From NCBI RefSeq assembly GCF_024205745.1, contig NZ_CP073117.1:744001-808000 (forward strand): a stretch of DNA of 64,000 nt. The letters run 5' to 3'. Position 1 is the first letter of the stretch, and the number at the start of each line of letters is the position of its first letter. Positions 42,790-53,085 of this stretch are shown here, piece by piece. Origin of the DNA: Neisseria subflava. GTDB taxonomy: Bacteria; Pseudomonadota; Gammaproteobacteria; Burkholderiales; Neisseriaceae. The notes beneath the pieces were generated by a model that was given only the letters and a program-made list of their open reading frames with translations, was not told where the DNA came from and ran no database searches. The translations under genes and the position numbers were made by a program.

Positions 42790-43980
42790 TTATGCTTTGA
42801 CACGCTGATAACGGCCGCCCGGTAAGGCGGCGACGATACCGTCAAGTTCGTATTCCAAAAGCTGTGCGTACACGTCTGCCGCTGCCGTATTGGTTTGTTG
42901 CGCCAAAATATCGGGATGTATCGGATCGTAACCCATTGCTTCCAATAAAGCGCTTGTTGATGGGGCGGCAGGTAGGTTTTCAGACGGCCTTTGCGGTTCA
43001 TCCGCTATTGTTTTTGGTTGTAGCTGTTTGGTTTGATCGCTTTTCGGTTTGACCGTCTTATTTATAGAATATGATGGAACATGCGTATTTTGCAATAGCT
43101 GCGGACACTCATGAAGAATATCGTCCAGACATTCCACCAATTTTGCCCCGTCTTTAATCAGCTTGTGACAGCCTTTGCTATGCGGATTGTCTATCGAACC
43201 GGGTACCGCCATCACTTCGCGCCCCATCTCCGCCGCCAGCTTGGCGGTAATCAATGAGCCGGATTCCAATGCCGCTTCAACCACCAATGTCAGCTGCGAT
43301 AACGCGGCAATCAGACGGTTGCGGCGCGGAAAGTTGCCTGCAAACGGACGCGTGTCCAAAGGGAACTCGCTGACAATCAATCCTTTTTCAGCAATTTCAT
43401 AAGCAAGGTTTTTATTGGACGGCGGATAAATGCGGTCTATACCGGTTCCCCAGACGGCAATGGTACCGCCATCTGCCTGCAATGCGCCCTGATGGGCGGC
43501 GGTATCGATACCCGAAGCCATACCCGATACGACGGGAATCCCTTTTTCACTCAACGCCCTGCCGAAATCTTTGGCAATCCGCATTGCCTGCGGCGTGGCA
43601 TGGCGGCTGCCGACAATCGCGGCAGAAGGTATGTGCAGCAGTTCTGCATTACCGCGTAAAAACAAGACCGGCGGCGCGGTAATGCCTTGTGTCAGCATTT
43701 CGGGGAAATCATCATCTTGCAGCAGCAACAGACGGCAACCGTCCTGTGTTTCCCATTTTAAAGCGGCTTCGGCTGACTGCTGCGCCAAAGCCCATTTATC
43801 CGCATTGCGCCACGACTCGGCCGCCTGTTTATGGCGCACCAACGCGGCAATTTTGTCTGCCGGCGCATTCAAGGCTGCTTGTGCGCTACCGAATTGCTGC
43901 AACAGCACTAAAAAACTTTCTGCGCCGATATAGGGCGTAAATGCCAGTTGCAACCAAGCAAAACGCTCGTTTTCCGTCAT
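42790..43980 (-). CDS. dprA: DNA processing protein DprA
   Basis: Loads RecA on incoming single-stranded DNA during natural transformation. I use MTENERFAWLQLAFTPYIG at 43980 as the start (396 residues); 17 upstream codons look non-coding. The Rossmann-like core is seen in AIVGSRHATPQAMRIAKDFG, SGMASGIDTAAHQGAL and SEFPLDTRPFAGNFPRRNR. A linker leads to a C-terminal winged-helix domain (ALLEAMGYDPIHPDILAQQT). It fits the competence biology implied by uptake sequences and comEA. Confidence 0.96.
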   Translation of the reverse strand: MTENERFAWLQLAFTPYIGAESFLVLLQQFGSAQAALNAPADKIAALVRHKQAAESWRNADKWALAQQSAEAALKWETQDGCRLLLLQDDDFPEMLTQGITAPPVLFLRGNAELLHIPSAAIVGSRHATPQAMRIAKDFGRALSEKGIPVVSGMASGIDTAAHQGALQADGGTIAVWGTGIDRIYPPSNKNLAYEIAEKGLIVSEFPLDTRPFAGNFPRRNRLIAALSQLTLVVEAALESGSLITAKLAAEMGREVMAVPGSIDNPHSKGCHKLIKDGAKLVECLDDILHECPQLLQNTHVPSYSINKTVKPKSDQTKQLQPKTIADEPQRPSENLPAAPSTSALLEAMGYDPIHPDILAQQTNTAAADVYAQLLEYELDGIVAALPGGRYQRVKA

Positions 43981-44150
43981 CAATCTGTTCCCTTTTCGTA
44001 ATGGTTGTTCAGACGGCTTGAAGTAAATCAAGGCCGTCTGAATATTTTATTAATATAAAACTTCTGTCGGTTTAAAAGGCAAAATAACCATGCCGAGCCA
44101 TATCATTATTTTTATAAAGTATTGCTTGTCCAAGCAAACTGTCAAATGAC

Positions 44151-44190
44151 GATGCCGTCTGAAAAACCTGATGGCTTTCAGACGGCCTCT
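44151..44190 (-). terminator. uptake-sequence hairpin after ntrX
   Basis: ATGCCGTCTGAA (44151-44162, the AT form) faces TTTCAGACGGCC; minus-strand reading puts it about 25 bases past the ntrX stop. Confidence 0.7.
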
Positions 44191-44214
44191 TTTGTGTTTA
44201 AGCCGATATTGCGC

Positions 44215-45489
44215 TTATTCTTCGGATTTATCGGCGCTGCGGCGCGATACGCTGATACCGAGTTGTTTGAGTTTGCGGTAAAGGTGTGTACGCTCCAAAC
44301 CGACCTTTTGCGCCACGCGGCTCATATTTTGGCCTTCTTGGGCGATGTGGTACTCAAAGTAGCGGCGCTCGACTTCTTCCCTCAATTCGCGCAAAGGCAT
44401 ATTGAAATTGAAGCCGCCGATGATTTCTGTCGCCGTCGCGTTTTCCTTCTGACCCAAAGCCATGGCAACGGCCTGCTCGTCCACTTCTTTGCCGTCAGAT
44501 TCCAACATGATGTTTTTCACCGTTTCGGCAAGCTGGTCGTAATTGCCCGGCCAATCGTATTGGCGCAAAACCACCAACGCGCTGTCGCTGAATTTTACCG
44601 GCTGGATTTTTTGACTTTCGGCCAAATCAGTCATGATGCGGTTGATTAAAAAGACGATGTCGTCCGGCTGGCTGCGCAAAGAAGAAACATTGATGCGCTC
44701 TTTCAACAGCTCTGCCAGTCGGCCGGTAACGACGTCATCGACGCTCTCACCGCGTTTAAAGCCGCATGAAGCAATCACACGGACATTGTAGCGGTCGGCT
44801 TTCTCCAGCAAGAAAGCAATGCCGTTTTGGATGTTTTTGCTGTAACGGGCAATATCGCCGACATACAAAATGCCGCCTGATGCCTTTTGCAACAGCTCCA
44901 TCGGCGTATCGACAATGTGTTCGACACGGTCGGTTGCCACCCAAGGTGTACCGCTTTTGTGCAGATAACGAGCGACAATTTCAAACGGCGAGCCTGCCTC
45001 ACCGGCCAACAACAGCGGGCGGTTGTGTTTGGCAGCCGCTTCAATGCTGCCATTCATTTCTTGAATAACGGAACTGTTGCCCAGTTTGTCCAAAGTCATA
45101 CCGGAGGCCGTCTGAACTTCGCCATGTTTCAAGGCGCGTTCTACTGCGGACAAGAGTTTTTGCAGGGCAATCGGTTTTTCCAGGAAATCGAGCGCGCCGA
45201 TTTTGGTGGCTTCAACCGCCGTGTCAATGCTGGCATGGCCGCTCATCATAACAACAGGCATATTGAGTTGGCCGTTTTTCGCCCACTCTTTCAACAAAGT
45301 GATGCCGTCGCAATCGGGCATCCAAATGTCCAGCAACACCATGGCCGGACGCGTTTGATAACGCAATTGGCGCGCTTCTTCGGCATTTTCGGCCAAAGTG
45401 ACGGTATAGCCTTCGTCTTGAAGGATTTCGGAGAGCAGGTCGCGGATGCCTACTTCATCATCTACAATCAAAATATCACTGCTTCGCAT
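44215..45489 (-). CDS. ntrX: two-component response regulator NtrX
   Basis: Response regulator paired with NtrY; in N. gonorrhoeae NtrYX is reported to affect respiration genes. The 424 residues comprise a receiver domain (1-120, DILIVDDEVG, phospho-acceptor Asp in VLLDIWMPD, Lys in LEKPI), a degenerate AAA+ region (about 140-330) and a Fis-type helix-turn-helix (NMSRVAQKVGLERTHLYRKL). The AAA+ part has lost the Walker A lysine (AGEAGSPFE for GESGTGKE), the Walker B pair (GGILYVGDI) and the GAFTGA loop. It should therefore not activate sigma-54 and must work as an ordinary DNA-binding regulator. It overlaps ntrY by 14 bases. Confidence 0.95.
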   Translation of the reverse strand: MRSSDILIVDDEVGIRDLLSEILQDEGYTVTLAENAEEARQLRYQTRPAMVLLDIWMPDCDGITLLKEWAKNGQLNMPVVMMSGHASIDTAVEATKIGALDFLEKPIALQKLLSAVERALKHGEVQTASGMTLDKLGNSSVIQEMNGSIEAAAKHNRPLLLAGEAGSPFEIVARYLHKSGTPWVATDRVEHIVDTPMELLQKASGGILYVGDIARYSKNIQNGIAFLLEKADRYNVRVIASCGFKRGESVDDVVTGRLAELLKERINVSSLRSQPDDIVFLINRIMTDLAESQKIQPVKFSDSALVVLRQYDWPGNYDQLAETVKNIMLESDGKEVDEQAVAMALGQKENATATEIIGGFNFNMPLRELREEVERRYFEYHIAQEGQNMSRVAQKVGLERTHLYRKLKQLGISVSRRSADKSEE

Positions 45490-47601
45490 AAGTTTCTGCC
45501 ATTTCCGGTAAAGCTATTTTGACGCACGCGCCGCCGCTGTTCTGATTGCTCAGGCTGATACGGCCGCCATGCTCCTCGATAATTTTTTTCACAACGGGCA
45601 AGCCCAGCCCCGTTCCTGTCGGTTTGTCGGTAACGTACGGCTCAAAAGCATTGTGCAGCATTTCTTTGCTGAAACTTTTACCGTTGTTGCAGACGGTCAG
45701 GAAAACCTGTCCGCCTTCGCGCCCTGTTTCGACGTTTACTTGCGGCGCTTCGTCCGACTCTGCCGCTTCTGCGGCATTCTTAAATAGGTTATGCAACACT
45801 TGGCGCATCGCCGTCGTATCGGCAACAATCGGCAAGGCGTCGGCGCTGAGCCGTGCATTAAACTTGCACGCGCCGGCCTCATATAATACCAATACTTCCG
45901 ACACCAAACCGTTTAAATCTTGTTTTTCTAAATTCAGCGACGGCGCACGCGCATAATTGCGGAATGCTTCGACCATTTCTTTCAGCGCGGCCACCTGTTT
46001 GACGATGGTATCGGTTGAACGGCTGAGGATTTGGGCGTCTTGTTCATCAAGTTTATCATGCAATTTCCATGCCAATCTCTCGGCGGAAAGCTGGATAGGC
46101 GTAAGCGGATTGCGGATTTCGTGCGCCAATCGTTTCGCCACTTCGCCCCATGCGGCCTCTTTTTGCGCCCGCATCAAGACGGTAATGTCATCAATCACCA
46201 TCACCACGCCGTTATCGTTGTCTTCCGGCAGGATGGTGGCCTTGCCCAATAAGATTCGGGCATCATCGGGCGCGGCATATTCGACTTGGACGGGTTTGTC
46301 GCTGTCGGCGGTTTCATTAATGGCGGCAAACACATCGGCCAACAGGGTTTGCTGCGGCGATTTTCCGTGCCATTGATGCCAGTTGCTGCCCCACAAAGAC
46401 ACCAGCGAAACACCCAAAATCCGTTCGGCGGCTTTGTTAAAGGTTTTCAGACGGCCATCGGCATCTAAAGTAATCACGCCTGTGGTCAAACTTTCCAACA
46501 CGCATTCCAAATAATGGCGGGCGGCTTCTTCGCGCAAACGGTTGCGCTCGTCTGCCTCTTTGGCAATCGCCAATTGCTCGGTCATGTGGTTGAACAATTG
46601 GGTCAACCGGCCGAACTCATCATTGCGAAACACCGGCCGGGTCTGGCTGAAGTCACCCTGAGCCACCGCCCGCGCACCCTCTGCCAACGACAATACCGGC
46701 GCCACAAAACGGCGGGCAAAATACAAAGCCATCACCAACGCCAAAAAGATGGCCAACAATGTCGCAACCAACAGCGTGGACAGGAAAAAGGTTTGCAGGC
46801 CCTTTTTGGTATAACTCAGCTCGGCGTATTTGGCGCGGGCCGCTTCAATCAACGTCGCGTCTTGGGCAACATCTTTCGGAATCGGCTGTCGGAAAAACAA
46901 CGCATAATCCTGATTTTTATGCGTACCGATCAGCATCCAGCCTTGAGCATACAGCACGCCGCCAATGTTTTCCAAGCTGCGCACCGAGCCGGTCTGCTCC
47001 AACTGCTCCCATCCTTCTTTGGTGAGTTCGGGTTGATTTAGTTTCAGGGATTAATGCTTTTCTCAGCTTTATGGGTGGTCGCGTTATAAAGCGCCAGCTG
47101 GGCAAAGTCGGCAGTAAGCGCCGATTTTGCCAGCGTCTGCCCTAAATTGCCGTCCAGTGAAGCGGCGCTGATTAAGTCGATCTGCACCGGTGTGGCGTTG
47201 CTGACGGCGTTGTCCACCGCCAAGTTCAGCGCGGATTTGCTCAAGTTTAAGCTGCGCTCCAGAGCCTCATGGGTATCGTTGCCAAACCAAGAATTAATCG
47301 TACCGTTAATAAACTGGGCGGAAATACCGAACAAAAACACGCCCGGCAATACGGCAACCAAGGTAAACATTCCCGACAGCCGACGTGCAATCTGCGAACC
47401 GAACACGCTTTTGCTGTTGTCGCGCATCAAAAGCACGACATAGCGCACCAATACTGCCGCCAACACCAGCAACAGCAAGCCGCACAAGGCGACAATCCAC
47501 CAGAAGTAATCGGACAACACGTTGCTGCTGCCCGTTGCGACAGTCAGACCGTACAACAAAACAACGGCAAATACGGCGGCAATCAGAAGAAAGCGGCGCA
47601 T
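45476..47601 (-). CDS. ntrY: sensor histidine kinase NtrY (frameshifted in this sequence)
   Basis: Membrane sensor of the NtrYX system. The N-terminal part (MRRFLLIAAVFAVVLLYG, membrane helices, from 47601) stops at ...KSINP (47044), while the rest continues in another frame from ...LKLNQPELTKEGWEQLEQTGSVR. Adding one C to the CCC tract at 47047-47049 joins them as INPLKLNQPE and gives about 708 residues. The second part holds a further membrane helix and HAMP domain, a PAS domain, the H box RLAHEIRNPLTPIQLSAERL and the ATP-binding GTGLGLPVVKKIIEEHGG. All domains look intact, so a sequencing error is likelier than a pseudogene. Confidence 0.92.
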
Positions 47602-47604
47602 GGC

Positions 47605-48197
47605 TTACTCCTGCACGACCGACAAGGACTTCCAACCGGAATCCAAATGCCAGTTTTTAGACGTCAGGGCATTGATTTGGAACGGTTTGGGCAGCTTGGC
47701 TGTTGTCAGCAGCAGGCGGATTTCAGCCTTCGTGTCTTTGGCGGCCACATCACTCAGCGCGCCCTTGGACAAAACCTTCCAATTCGCGACCGCGCCCACT
47801 GCGCGCAAGGCAGTCTCAAGCGTGTCGTACTCGGTAGAAAACGTACCGACGGTAACACGATAGCGGTTGGTCAGCGGATGGAAGGACAATTTGTATTGAA
47901 TCGTGCTGTCGTTATTGAGCAGCTGGTCGAACTTGAATTTATAAGACGACATAGACGGCGCTGACAGCTGCCAACTCAAATTGAAATGTAGGGGACGCCC
48001 TGTTTGAGTGCTTCTTTAAGCTGGTCGGGCAGGTCGGTGCGGAAACGGCTGCTGACGGAAAGCTGTCCGGCATGGGTCAGCTTTGCCTCGGCACGGGTCG
48101 CACTGATACCCTCGCCCGCCGCATTCAGCGATACGGCGAGCAAGAGCGGTACAATCAGCGTTTTACTGCTTTTTAATAAGCGCGTAATAAAAGCCAT
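47605..48197 (-). CDS. DUF4390 secreted protein (frameshifted in this sequence)
   Basis: A small protein of the DUF4390 family, which commonly lies between rsmB and ntrY in beta-proteobacteria; its function is not known. The first part (MAFITRLLKSSKTLIVPLLLAV, a signal peptide, from 48197) runs to ...KQGVPYISI and stops; the second (SWQLSAPSMSSYKFKFDQLL...) ends at 47605. One extra C in the CCCC tract at 47991-47994 restores QGVPLHFNLSWQLSAP and about 197 residues. Its start overlaps the rsmB end by 35 bases and its stop is three bases before ntrY, so the three are one transcript. Confidence 0.9.
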
Positions 48198-49422
48198 CTT
48201 GATGTTTGTTCGGTAAAAGCACATGCGATTCGATCAACTCGGCATCGGCATGGCGGTTAAGGAATTTTTGCAACTGACCGTCGTTTTCTTCGACAAAGAC
48301 CGAGCAGGTAGCCAGCAACATCCTGCCGTTTTTCGTCAGGGTCTGCCACAGTGCGTCTAATAATGCTTCCTGTTGGCGTGCGGTTTTGACGGCATCGGTC
48401 GGTCTACGCAGCCATTTAACATCGGGATTGCGGCGCGCCACACCCGAAGCGGTACACGGCACATCGGTCAAGACAGCGTCAAAGGCCTTGCCATCATACC
48501 ACGCTGTCAAGTCCTGCGCATCGGCACAAGTCAAAGAGGCCGTTTGAAAGCCTAAACGGTCAAGGTTGCTCTTCACCCTGTTCAGACGGCCCTCGTCTAT
48601 ATCCAAAGCGGTAACATGACAATCTGCCAGTTCCAAGATATGGCCTGTCTTACCGCCCGGTGCCGCACAGGCATCGAGAATACGTTCGCCGTCTTTCGGA
48701 TTCAACAAATAGGCAGCACGTTGCGCACCAAAATCCTGCACCGACACTAGGCCGTCTGAAAAACCGGGCAGACGGCTGACCGGCACGGCTTCTTCCAACA
48801 TCACGGCGTATTCATCCAAAGCCCTGGCCGGAATACCTTCCGCAGCCAGCTTTTCCAAATAGCTTTCGGCATTGCCGTGTCGGCGGTTGACGCGCAAAGT
48901 CATCGGCGGATGCGATTGCAGCGCGGTGGTGATGTTATGCCAATGTTTCGGATAATGGTTTTTCAAATAAGCCACCCACCACAGCGGCAAATTGTGTTTC
49001 GCCACATCGTCTTTTTTGCAGGAAGCCGCGAGTTTGTCGCGTTCACGCAAAAAGCGGCGCAAAATCGCGTTGGCAAACGAGCGGAACTGGCCGCGGCCGA
49101 TTTTGGCAATGCTTTCCACCGCTTCATTGACCACAGCATGAGGCGCATTGCGCGTGTAATGCAGTTGGTACATCGCCGCCAAAAGCAGGCTTTCTAGCTG
49201 CGGATTGTCAATCGGCTTCTTCAGCATTTGACCAAGCATGTGCTTCAAACTGCCCAAATAACGCTGGCAACCGTAGGCAATATCCTGCAACGCGCCGTTT
49301 TCCTGCGCCGTCAGCTGCGGATGCGCCGCGCGGATTTCCGCTAAGACATCCTGAAGATTGCGCCCTTCGGCAACCGCGGCAACGCTGTCGGCAGCCAGTT
49401 TTTGGGCGAGGGACATACTCAT
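48163..49422 (-). CDS. rsmB: 16S rRNA (cytosine967-C5)-methyltransferase
   Basis: Methylates C967 of 16S rRNA. With the start at 49422 (MSMSLAQKLAADSVA) it has 419 residues: an N-terminal NusB-like RNA-binding domain (to about residue 140), then a Rossmann domain with DACAAPGGKTGHILELA for SAM. The two cysteines of RNA m5C methyltransferases are in TDVPCTASG and LATCSV. A 31-codon upstream extension in frame was left out. Confidence 0.96.
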   Translation of the reverse strand: MSMSLAQKLAADSVAAVAEGRNLQDVLAEIRAAHPQLTAQENGALQDIAYGCQRYLGSLKHMLGQMLKKPIDNPQLESLLLAAMYQLHYTRNAPHAVVNEAVESIAKIGRGQFRSFANAILRRFLRERDKLAASCKKDDVAKHNLPLWWVAYLKNHYPKHWHNITTALQSHPPMTLRVNRRHGNAESYLEKLAAEGIPARALDEYAVMLEEAVPVSRLPGFSDGLVSVQDFGAQRAAYLLNPKDGERILDACAAPGGKTGHILELADCHVTALDIDEGRLNRVKSNLDRLGFQTASLTCADAQDLTAWYDGKAFDAVLTDVPCTASGVARRNPDVKWLRRPTDAVKTARQQEALLDALWQTLTKNGRMLLATCSVFVEENDGQLQKFLNRHADAELIESHVLLPNKHQDGFYYALIKKQ

Positions 49423-49468
49423 ATTTTTGCTTTCTGATTCATATTTGATTTCAAGTGTTCGGAGGATT

Positions 49469-49987
49469 TCAGATGGCCTGTTCGGCTGCCAGCAATGCCC
49501 GATAATATTCGGCATCTGTTTTGGAAAAACAGCAAAAGATGATTTTTTCCACTGCCGGACATTGCGGCAGGGTTTGCTTCAAACTCTCCAAAGCTATACG
49601 CGCGGCAGCTTCGGCCGGGAAGCGGTACACCCCAGTGCTGATGCACGGAAAGGCAATGCTATGAAGCTCGTGTTTCTGGGCAAGCAGCAAGGAATTGGCA
49701 TAGGATTGTGCCAATTTGGCCTCTTCATTTTGCTGTCCGCCAAACCATACCGGCCCGACCGTATGAATAACATAACGCGCAGGCAAACGATAGCCTTTGG
49801 TTATTTTGGCTTCGCCTGTGCGGCAACCGCCCAAAGTGCGGCACTCCTCCAGCAGCTCTTTGCCTGCGGCGCGGTGTATTGCACCGTCTACGCCACCACC
49901 GCCCAACAGCGATGAATTGGCGGCATTGACAATCGCATCGACTGCCAATCGGGTAATATCGCCCTCGATCACTTCAAAAACAGCCAT
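49469..49987 (-). CDS. macro-domain protein, O-acetyl-ADP-ribose deacetylase type
   Basis: 172-residue stand-alone macro domain of the YmdB/MacroD class, which removes ADP-ribose-linked groups. Binding motifs are [34 protein letters not shown] and [11 protein letters not shown], all intact. It lies 34 bases upstream of a gap before fmt in the same direction and 47 bases after the rsmB start. No ADP-ribosyl transferase or toxin partner is adjacent, so a housekeeping role is likelier than an antitoxin role. Confidence 0.94.
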   Translation of the reverse strand: MAVFEVIEGDITRLAVDAIVNAANSSLLGGGGVDGAIHRAAGKELLEECRTLGGCRTGEAKITKGYRLPARYVIHTVGPVWFGGQQNEEAKLAQSYANSLLLAQKHELHSIAFPCISTGVYRFPAEAAARIALESLKQTLPQCPAVEKIIFCCFSKTDAEYYRALLAAEQAI

Positions 49988-50020
49988 TGTTTTCTTTCCT
50001 CTACGTTGATTTCCAGCCTG

Positions 50021-50947
50021 TTACAAAACCGTTCCGACTTCAATCGTCCGGCCTGCCGCAAATGCCTGTATGCTCATGCGTTTGCTGCCGGAAGGCTGCA
50101 ATTCGGTGATGTTCAGCGCATTTTCACCGCACGCCACCAGCAGGCCGTCTGAAGTGCAAGACAATACTTCGCCTGCCTTACCCTGTTTGGCCACGACTTC
50201 GGCTCGCCAGATTTTCATCGGTTTGCCTTGATATTCGACCCACGCCGCAGGTACGGGGTTAAAGGCGCGGATTTTGCGTTCAATAATGTGCGCGCTTTCA
50301 TTCCAATCAATACGCGCTTCTTCTTTGCTTAATTTTTGGGCATAGGTAACACCTTCTTCGGGCTGCTTAACCGCGTTCAGACGGCCTTCCGCCTGCAGAC
50401 GCTGCAAGTCGGCAACAATCGCTTCCGCACCCAAACCCATCAGCGCATCATGCACTTCGTTGGCGGTATCTGTAGGTTGGATGGCGTAGCGGTGTTCGCT
50501 GACCACATCGCCAGTGTCCAAGCCGATGTCCATCTGCATGATGCACACGCCGGTTTCGGCGTCGCCGGCTTCAATCGCACGTTGAATCGGTGCCGCGCCG
50601 CGCCAACGGGGCAACAGCGAAGCGTGGATATTGAGGCAGCCGTGTTTGGGCGTATCCAACACATCCTGCGGCAAAATCAAGCCATACGCAGCCACCACCA
50701 TCACATCCGCGCCTGTATCTTTGAGCATTTGCAGGGCTTCGGCGTTATTGCGCAACTTTTCCGGCTGCGCCACGGTCAAACCTAATTCCAAGGCAGTCTG
50801 TTTGACCGGCGATGCGGTCAACTGCATGCCGCGGCCTTTGGGGCGGTCGGGCTGGGTCAACACCAGCGGAATTTCAAAACCTGCGGCGGCGATGGCTTTC
50901 AAGGCGGCGGCGGCAAAATCGGGCGTACCGGCAAAGATGACTTTCAT
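50021..50947 (-). CDS. fmt: methionyl-tRNA formyltransferase
   Basis: Formylates initiator Met-tRNA. The 308 residues hold the catalytic N-terminal domain (VIFAGTPDFAAAALKAI; CLNIHASLLPRWRGAAPIQ with the catalytic Asn and His; GDAETGVCIMQMDIGLDTGD with the Asp) and a C-terminal OB fold for tRNA. It follows def, the matching deformylase, as is usual. Confidence 0.98.
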   Translation of the reverse strand: MKVIFAGTPDFAAAALKAIAAAGFEIPLVLTQPDRPKGRGMQLTASPVKQTALELGLTVAQPEKLRNNAEALQMLKDTGADVMVVAAYGLILPQDVLDTPKHGCLNIHASLLPRWRGAAPIQRAIEAGDAETGVCIMQMDIGLDTGDVVSEHRYAIQPTDTANEVHDALMGLGAEAIVADLQRLQAEGRLNAVKQPEEGVTYAQKLSKEEARIDWNESAHIIERKIRAFNPVPAAWVEYQGKPMKIWRAEVVAKQGKAGEVLSCTSDGLLVACGENALNITELQPSGSKRMSIQAFAAGRTIEVGTVL

Positions 50948-51081
50948 GTTGTGTCCTTGTGGAAATGGTTTGAATGGCGCGTTGGGCGAACTGTTTCAGC
51001 TGAAAAGGCCGTCTGAAAGATTGAAAACCGAAGTCTGCCTTCTGTTTTGTCTTTTCAGACGGCCTTTAAGCGATGCGTAGG

Positions 51082-51585
51082 TCAGATGGTGTGTTTCTGA
51101 CGTTTTTTCAGTTTGGTTTTGATGCGGCCTTGTTTCAGCTGCGACAAGTGTTCGACAAACACGATGCCCATCAGGTGGTCCAATTCGTGCTGCACGCAAA
51201 TTGCCAGCAGGCCGTCTGCTTCCAGCGTGAATTTCTCGCCTTTTTCGTTCAAGGCTTCAACTTTGACGCGCTCGGCACGGGTTACGGTATCGTAAATGCC
51301 CGGCACGGACAGACAGCCTTCTTCGTAAGTCGTCTCGCCGTCTTTTTCGACAATGACGGGATTGATGAACACGCGCGGCTCGCTGCGGTCTTCGGTCAAA
51401 TCCATCACGACGATGCGCTCGTGTACATCGACCTGAGTGGCCGCCAAGCCGATACCGCGTGCTTCGTACATGGTTTCAAACATATCGGCAACCAATGTCT
51501 GGATGCGCTCGTCGATTTTTTCAACAGGTTTGGCGACCGTGTGCAAACGCTCGTCAGGGTATTGGAGGATGTTCAGTAAAGCCAT
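51082..51585 (-). CDS. def: peptide deformylase
   Basis: Removes the formyl group from new proteins. The 167 residues have the three metal-site motifs: [20 protein letters not shown] (Cys ligand) and QHELDHLMG (HExxH). It is divergent from the LysM gene and upstream of fmt, with a pair of uptake sequences between def and fmt. Confidence 0.98.
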   Translation of the reverse strand: MALLNILQYPDERLHTVAKPVEKIDERIQTLVADMFETMYEARGIGLAATQVDVHERIVVMDLTEDRSEPRVFINPVIVEKDGETTYEEGCLSVPGIYDTVTRAERVKVEALNEKGEKFTLEADGLLAICVQHELDHLMGIVFVEHLSQLKQGRIKTKLKKRQKHTI

Positions 51586-51819
51586 AGTATTCTCGTTTTA
51601 TAAAGCTGATGTGTGATTTTCATACAGATTCGGTTTCCGCCGCCACAATCTCCTGTCATGACAGCAACATTCAATGCTAAAATAACGCCGAAAAATGTTA
51701 AGATAGCGCGACGGAGGCCGTTCGTTATCGTATTGATGAATGGGCGGCAGTTTCGCAAACTCCAGCCTTCTCTGTTTATCATCTGAAGACAAACCGAATC
51801 GATTTCAAGGGGAACGGTT

Positions 51820-53085
51820 ATGCAACAACGTATTATAACCCTGCTTTGCATGGCAGGCATGGCTATTTCTGCCCACACTCAGGCAGCTTCTTTAAAAATC
51901 CGCCCCAATGCGCCGCAACGCTACGTCGTTAAAAACGGCGATACCTTGTGGGGTATTTCCGGCAAATATCTGTACAGCCCATGGCAATGGAACCGCCTTT
52001 GGGGCGCCAACCGCAACGCCATCCGCAATCCGCACCTGATCTATCCGGGTCAGGTGTTGGTTTTACGCTACGTCAACGGCCAGCCGCGACTGGGTTTTGA
52101 ACACGCTCAAACCCGTTCAGACGGCATTCCCGTAATCAAACTGCATCCGCGCGTACGCGAAACTTCCGGCTACGGCATTCCGACCGTCAACGTCAACCTC
52201 TACCGCATGTTCATGAAACATCCGCAGATTATCGCTCCGGAAGAAACCGCCAACGCGCCGCGCCTGATTGCAGGCCCCGACAACCGCGTCCTCTACACCC
52301 AAGGCAACCGCGTGTACGCATACGGCCTGACCGAATCCGGCCGCTACCTGACCTACCGCGTCAATAAAAACATCACTGATCCGGAAACCGGCAAATTCCT
52401 CGGCCAAGAAGTCGTGTTCAGCGGCATCGCCAATACGTTGCCTTACACCGACTCCGCCTTGGAAAACCGTACCCGCGCTTCTGACGAAAAACTCAAAAGC
52501 AACGAGTATTACACCCAAATCAACAAAGCCATGAAGCTGCGCACCCAATCCGCGCAACCTTTGGTTATCGAAGAAGCCGTTTCCGAAATCCGCAAAGACG
52601 ACTATCTGCTGAAACTGCCCGAAGGCCTCGACAGCTTCAATGTGATGCCTCACGCCCCTGCCCGTCCGATTCAGGCCAAAGTCGTTTCCATCTTCGACGG
52701 CGTGGGCGAAGCCGGCCAGTTCCAAACTATTACTTTGGATAAAGGCGAACTCGACGGCTTGGACAAAGGCACTGTGGTCAGCCTCTACAAACGCGGCCGC
52801 CAAGTCCGTGTCAATCTGTCCAACAACCTGATTCGCAAGCCAAAAGACAAAGATACGGTTGAATTGGTTTCCATTCCGGCTGAAGAAATCGGTTTGGCAA
52901 TGGTGTACCGCACATCCGACCATCTGGCCTCAGCCATTATTTTGGAAAGCCTGAACAGCGTTTCCATCGGCGATACCGCTTCCGAACCCGGCCGCGATTT
53001 GGACAATATGGCCGATGAAAAAACCATGGACAAACCGGCTGAAGACGAACAAGAAAGAGAAATCGAACTGGAAGTCCGCAGCTGA
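51820..53085 (+). CDS. LysM peptidoglycan-binding envelope protein
   Basis: 421 residues with a signal peptide (MQQRIITLLCMAGMAISAHTQ, cleavage near residue 22) and one LysM domain (RYVVKNGDTLWGISGKYLYS to YPGQVLVLRYV, about 33-82). The long C-terminal part is of the kind found in LysM proteins encoded beside def/dprA in beta-proteobacteria. It ends in an acidic tail (EDEQEREIELEVRS). It probably acts at the cell wall in the periplasm; the C-terminal function is unknown. Confidence 0.9.
   Translation: MQQRIITLLCMAGMAISAHTQAASLKIRPNAPQRYVVKNGDTLWGISGKYLYSPWQWNRLWGANRNAIRNPHLIYPGQVLVLRYVNGQPRLGFEHAQTRSDGIPVIKLHPRVRETSGYGIPTVNVNLYRMFMKHPQIIAPEETANAPRLIAGPDNRVLYTQGNRVYAYGLTESGRYLTYRVNKNITDPETGKFLGQEVVFSGIANTLPYTDSALENRTRASDEKLKSNEYYTQINKAMKLRTQSAQPLVIEEAVSEIRKDDYLLKLPEGLDSFNVMPHAPARPIQAKVVSIFDGVGEAGQFQTITLDKGELDGLDKGTVVSLYKRGRQVRVNLSNNLIRKPKDKDTVELVSIPAEEIGLAMVYRTSDHLASAIILESLNSVSIGDTASEPGRDLDNMADEKTMDKPAEDEQEREIELEVRS

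Noticed and set aside
49469-49987. Macro-domain gene as the antitoxin of an ADP-ribosylating toxin pair or part of a phage-defence island
   Set aside because: No transferase or other partner gene is adjacent; the neighbours are rsmB and fmt.
51573-51878. Minus-strand frame of 101 codons in the def-LysM gap
   Set aside because: It overlaps the divergent promoter region and the LysM signal peptide, has no recognisable domain and no convincing ribosome site.
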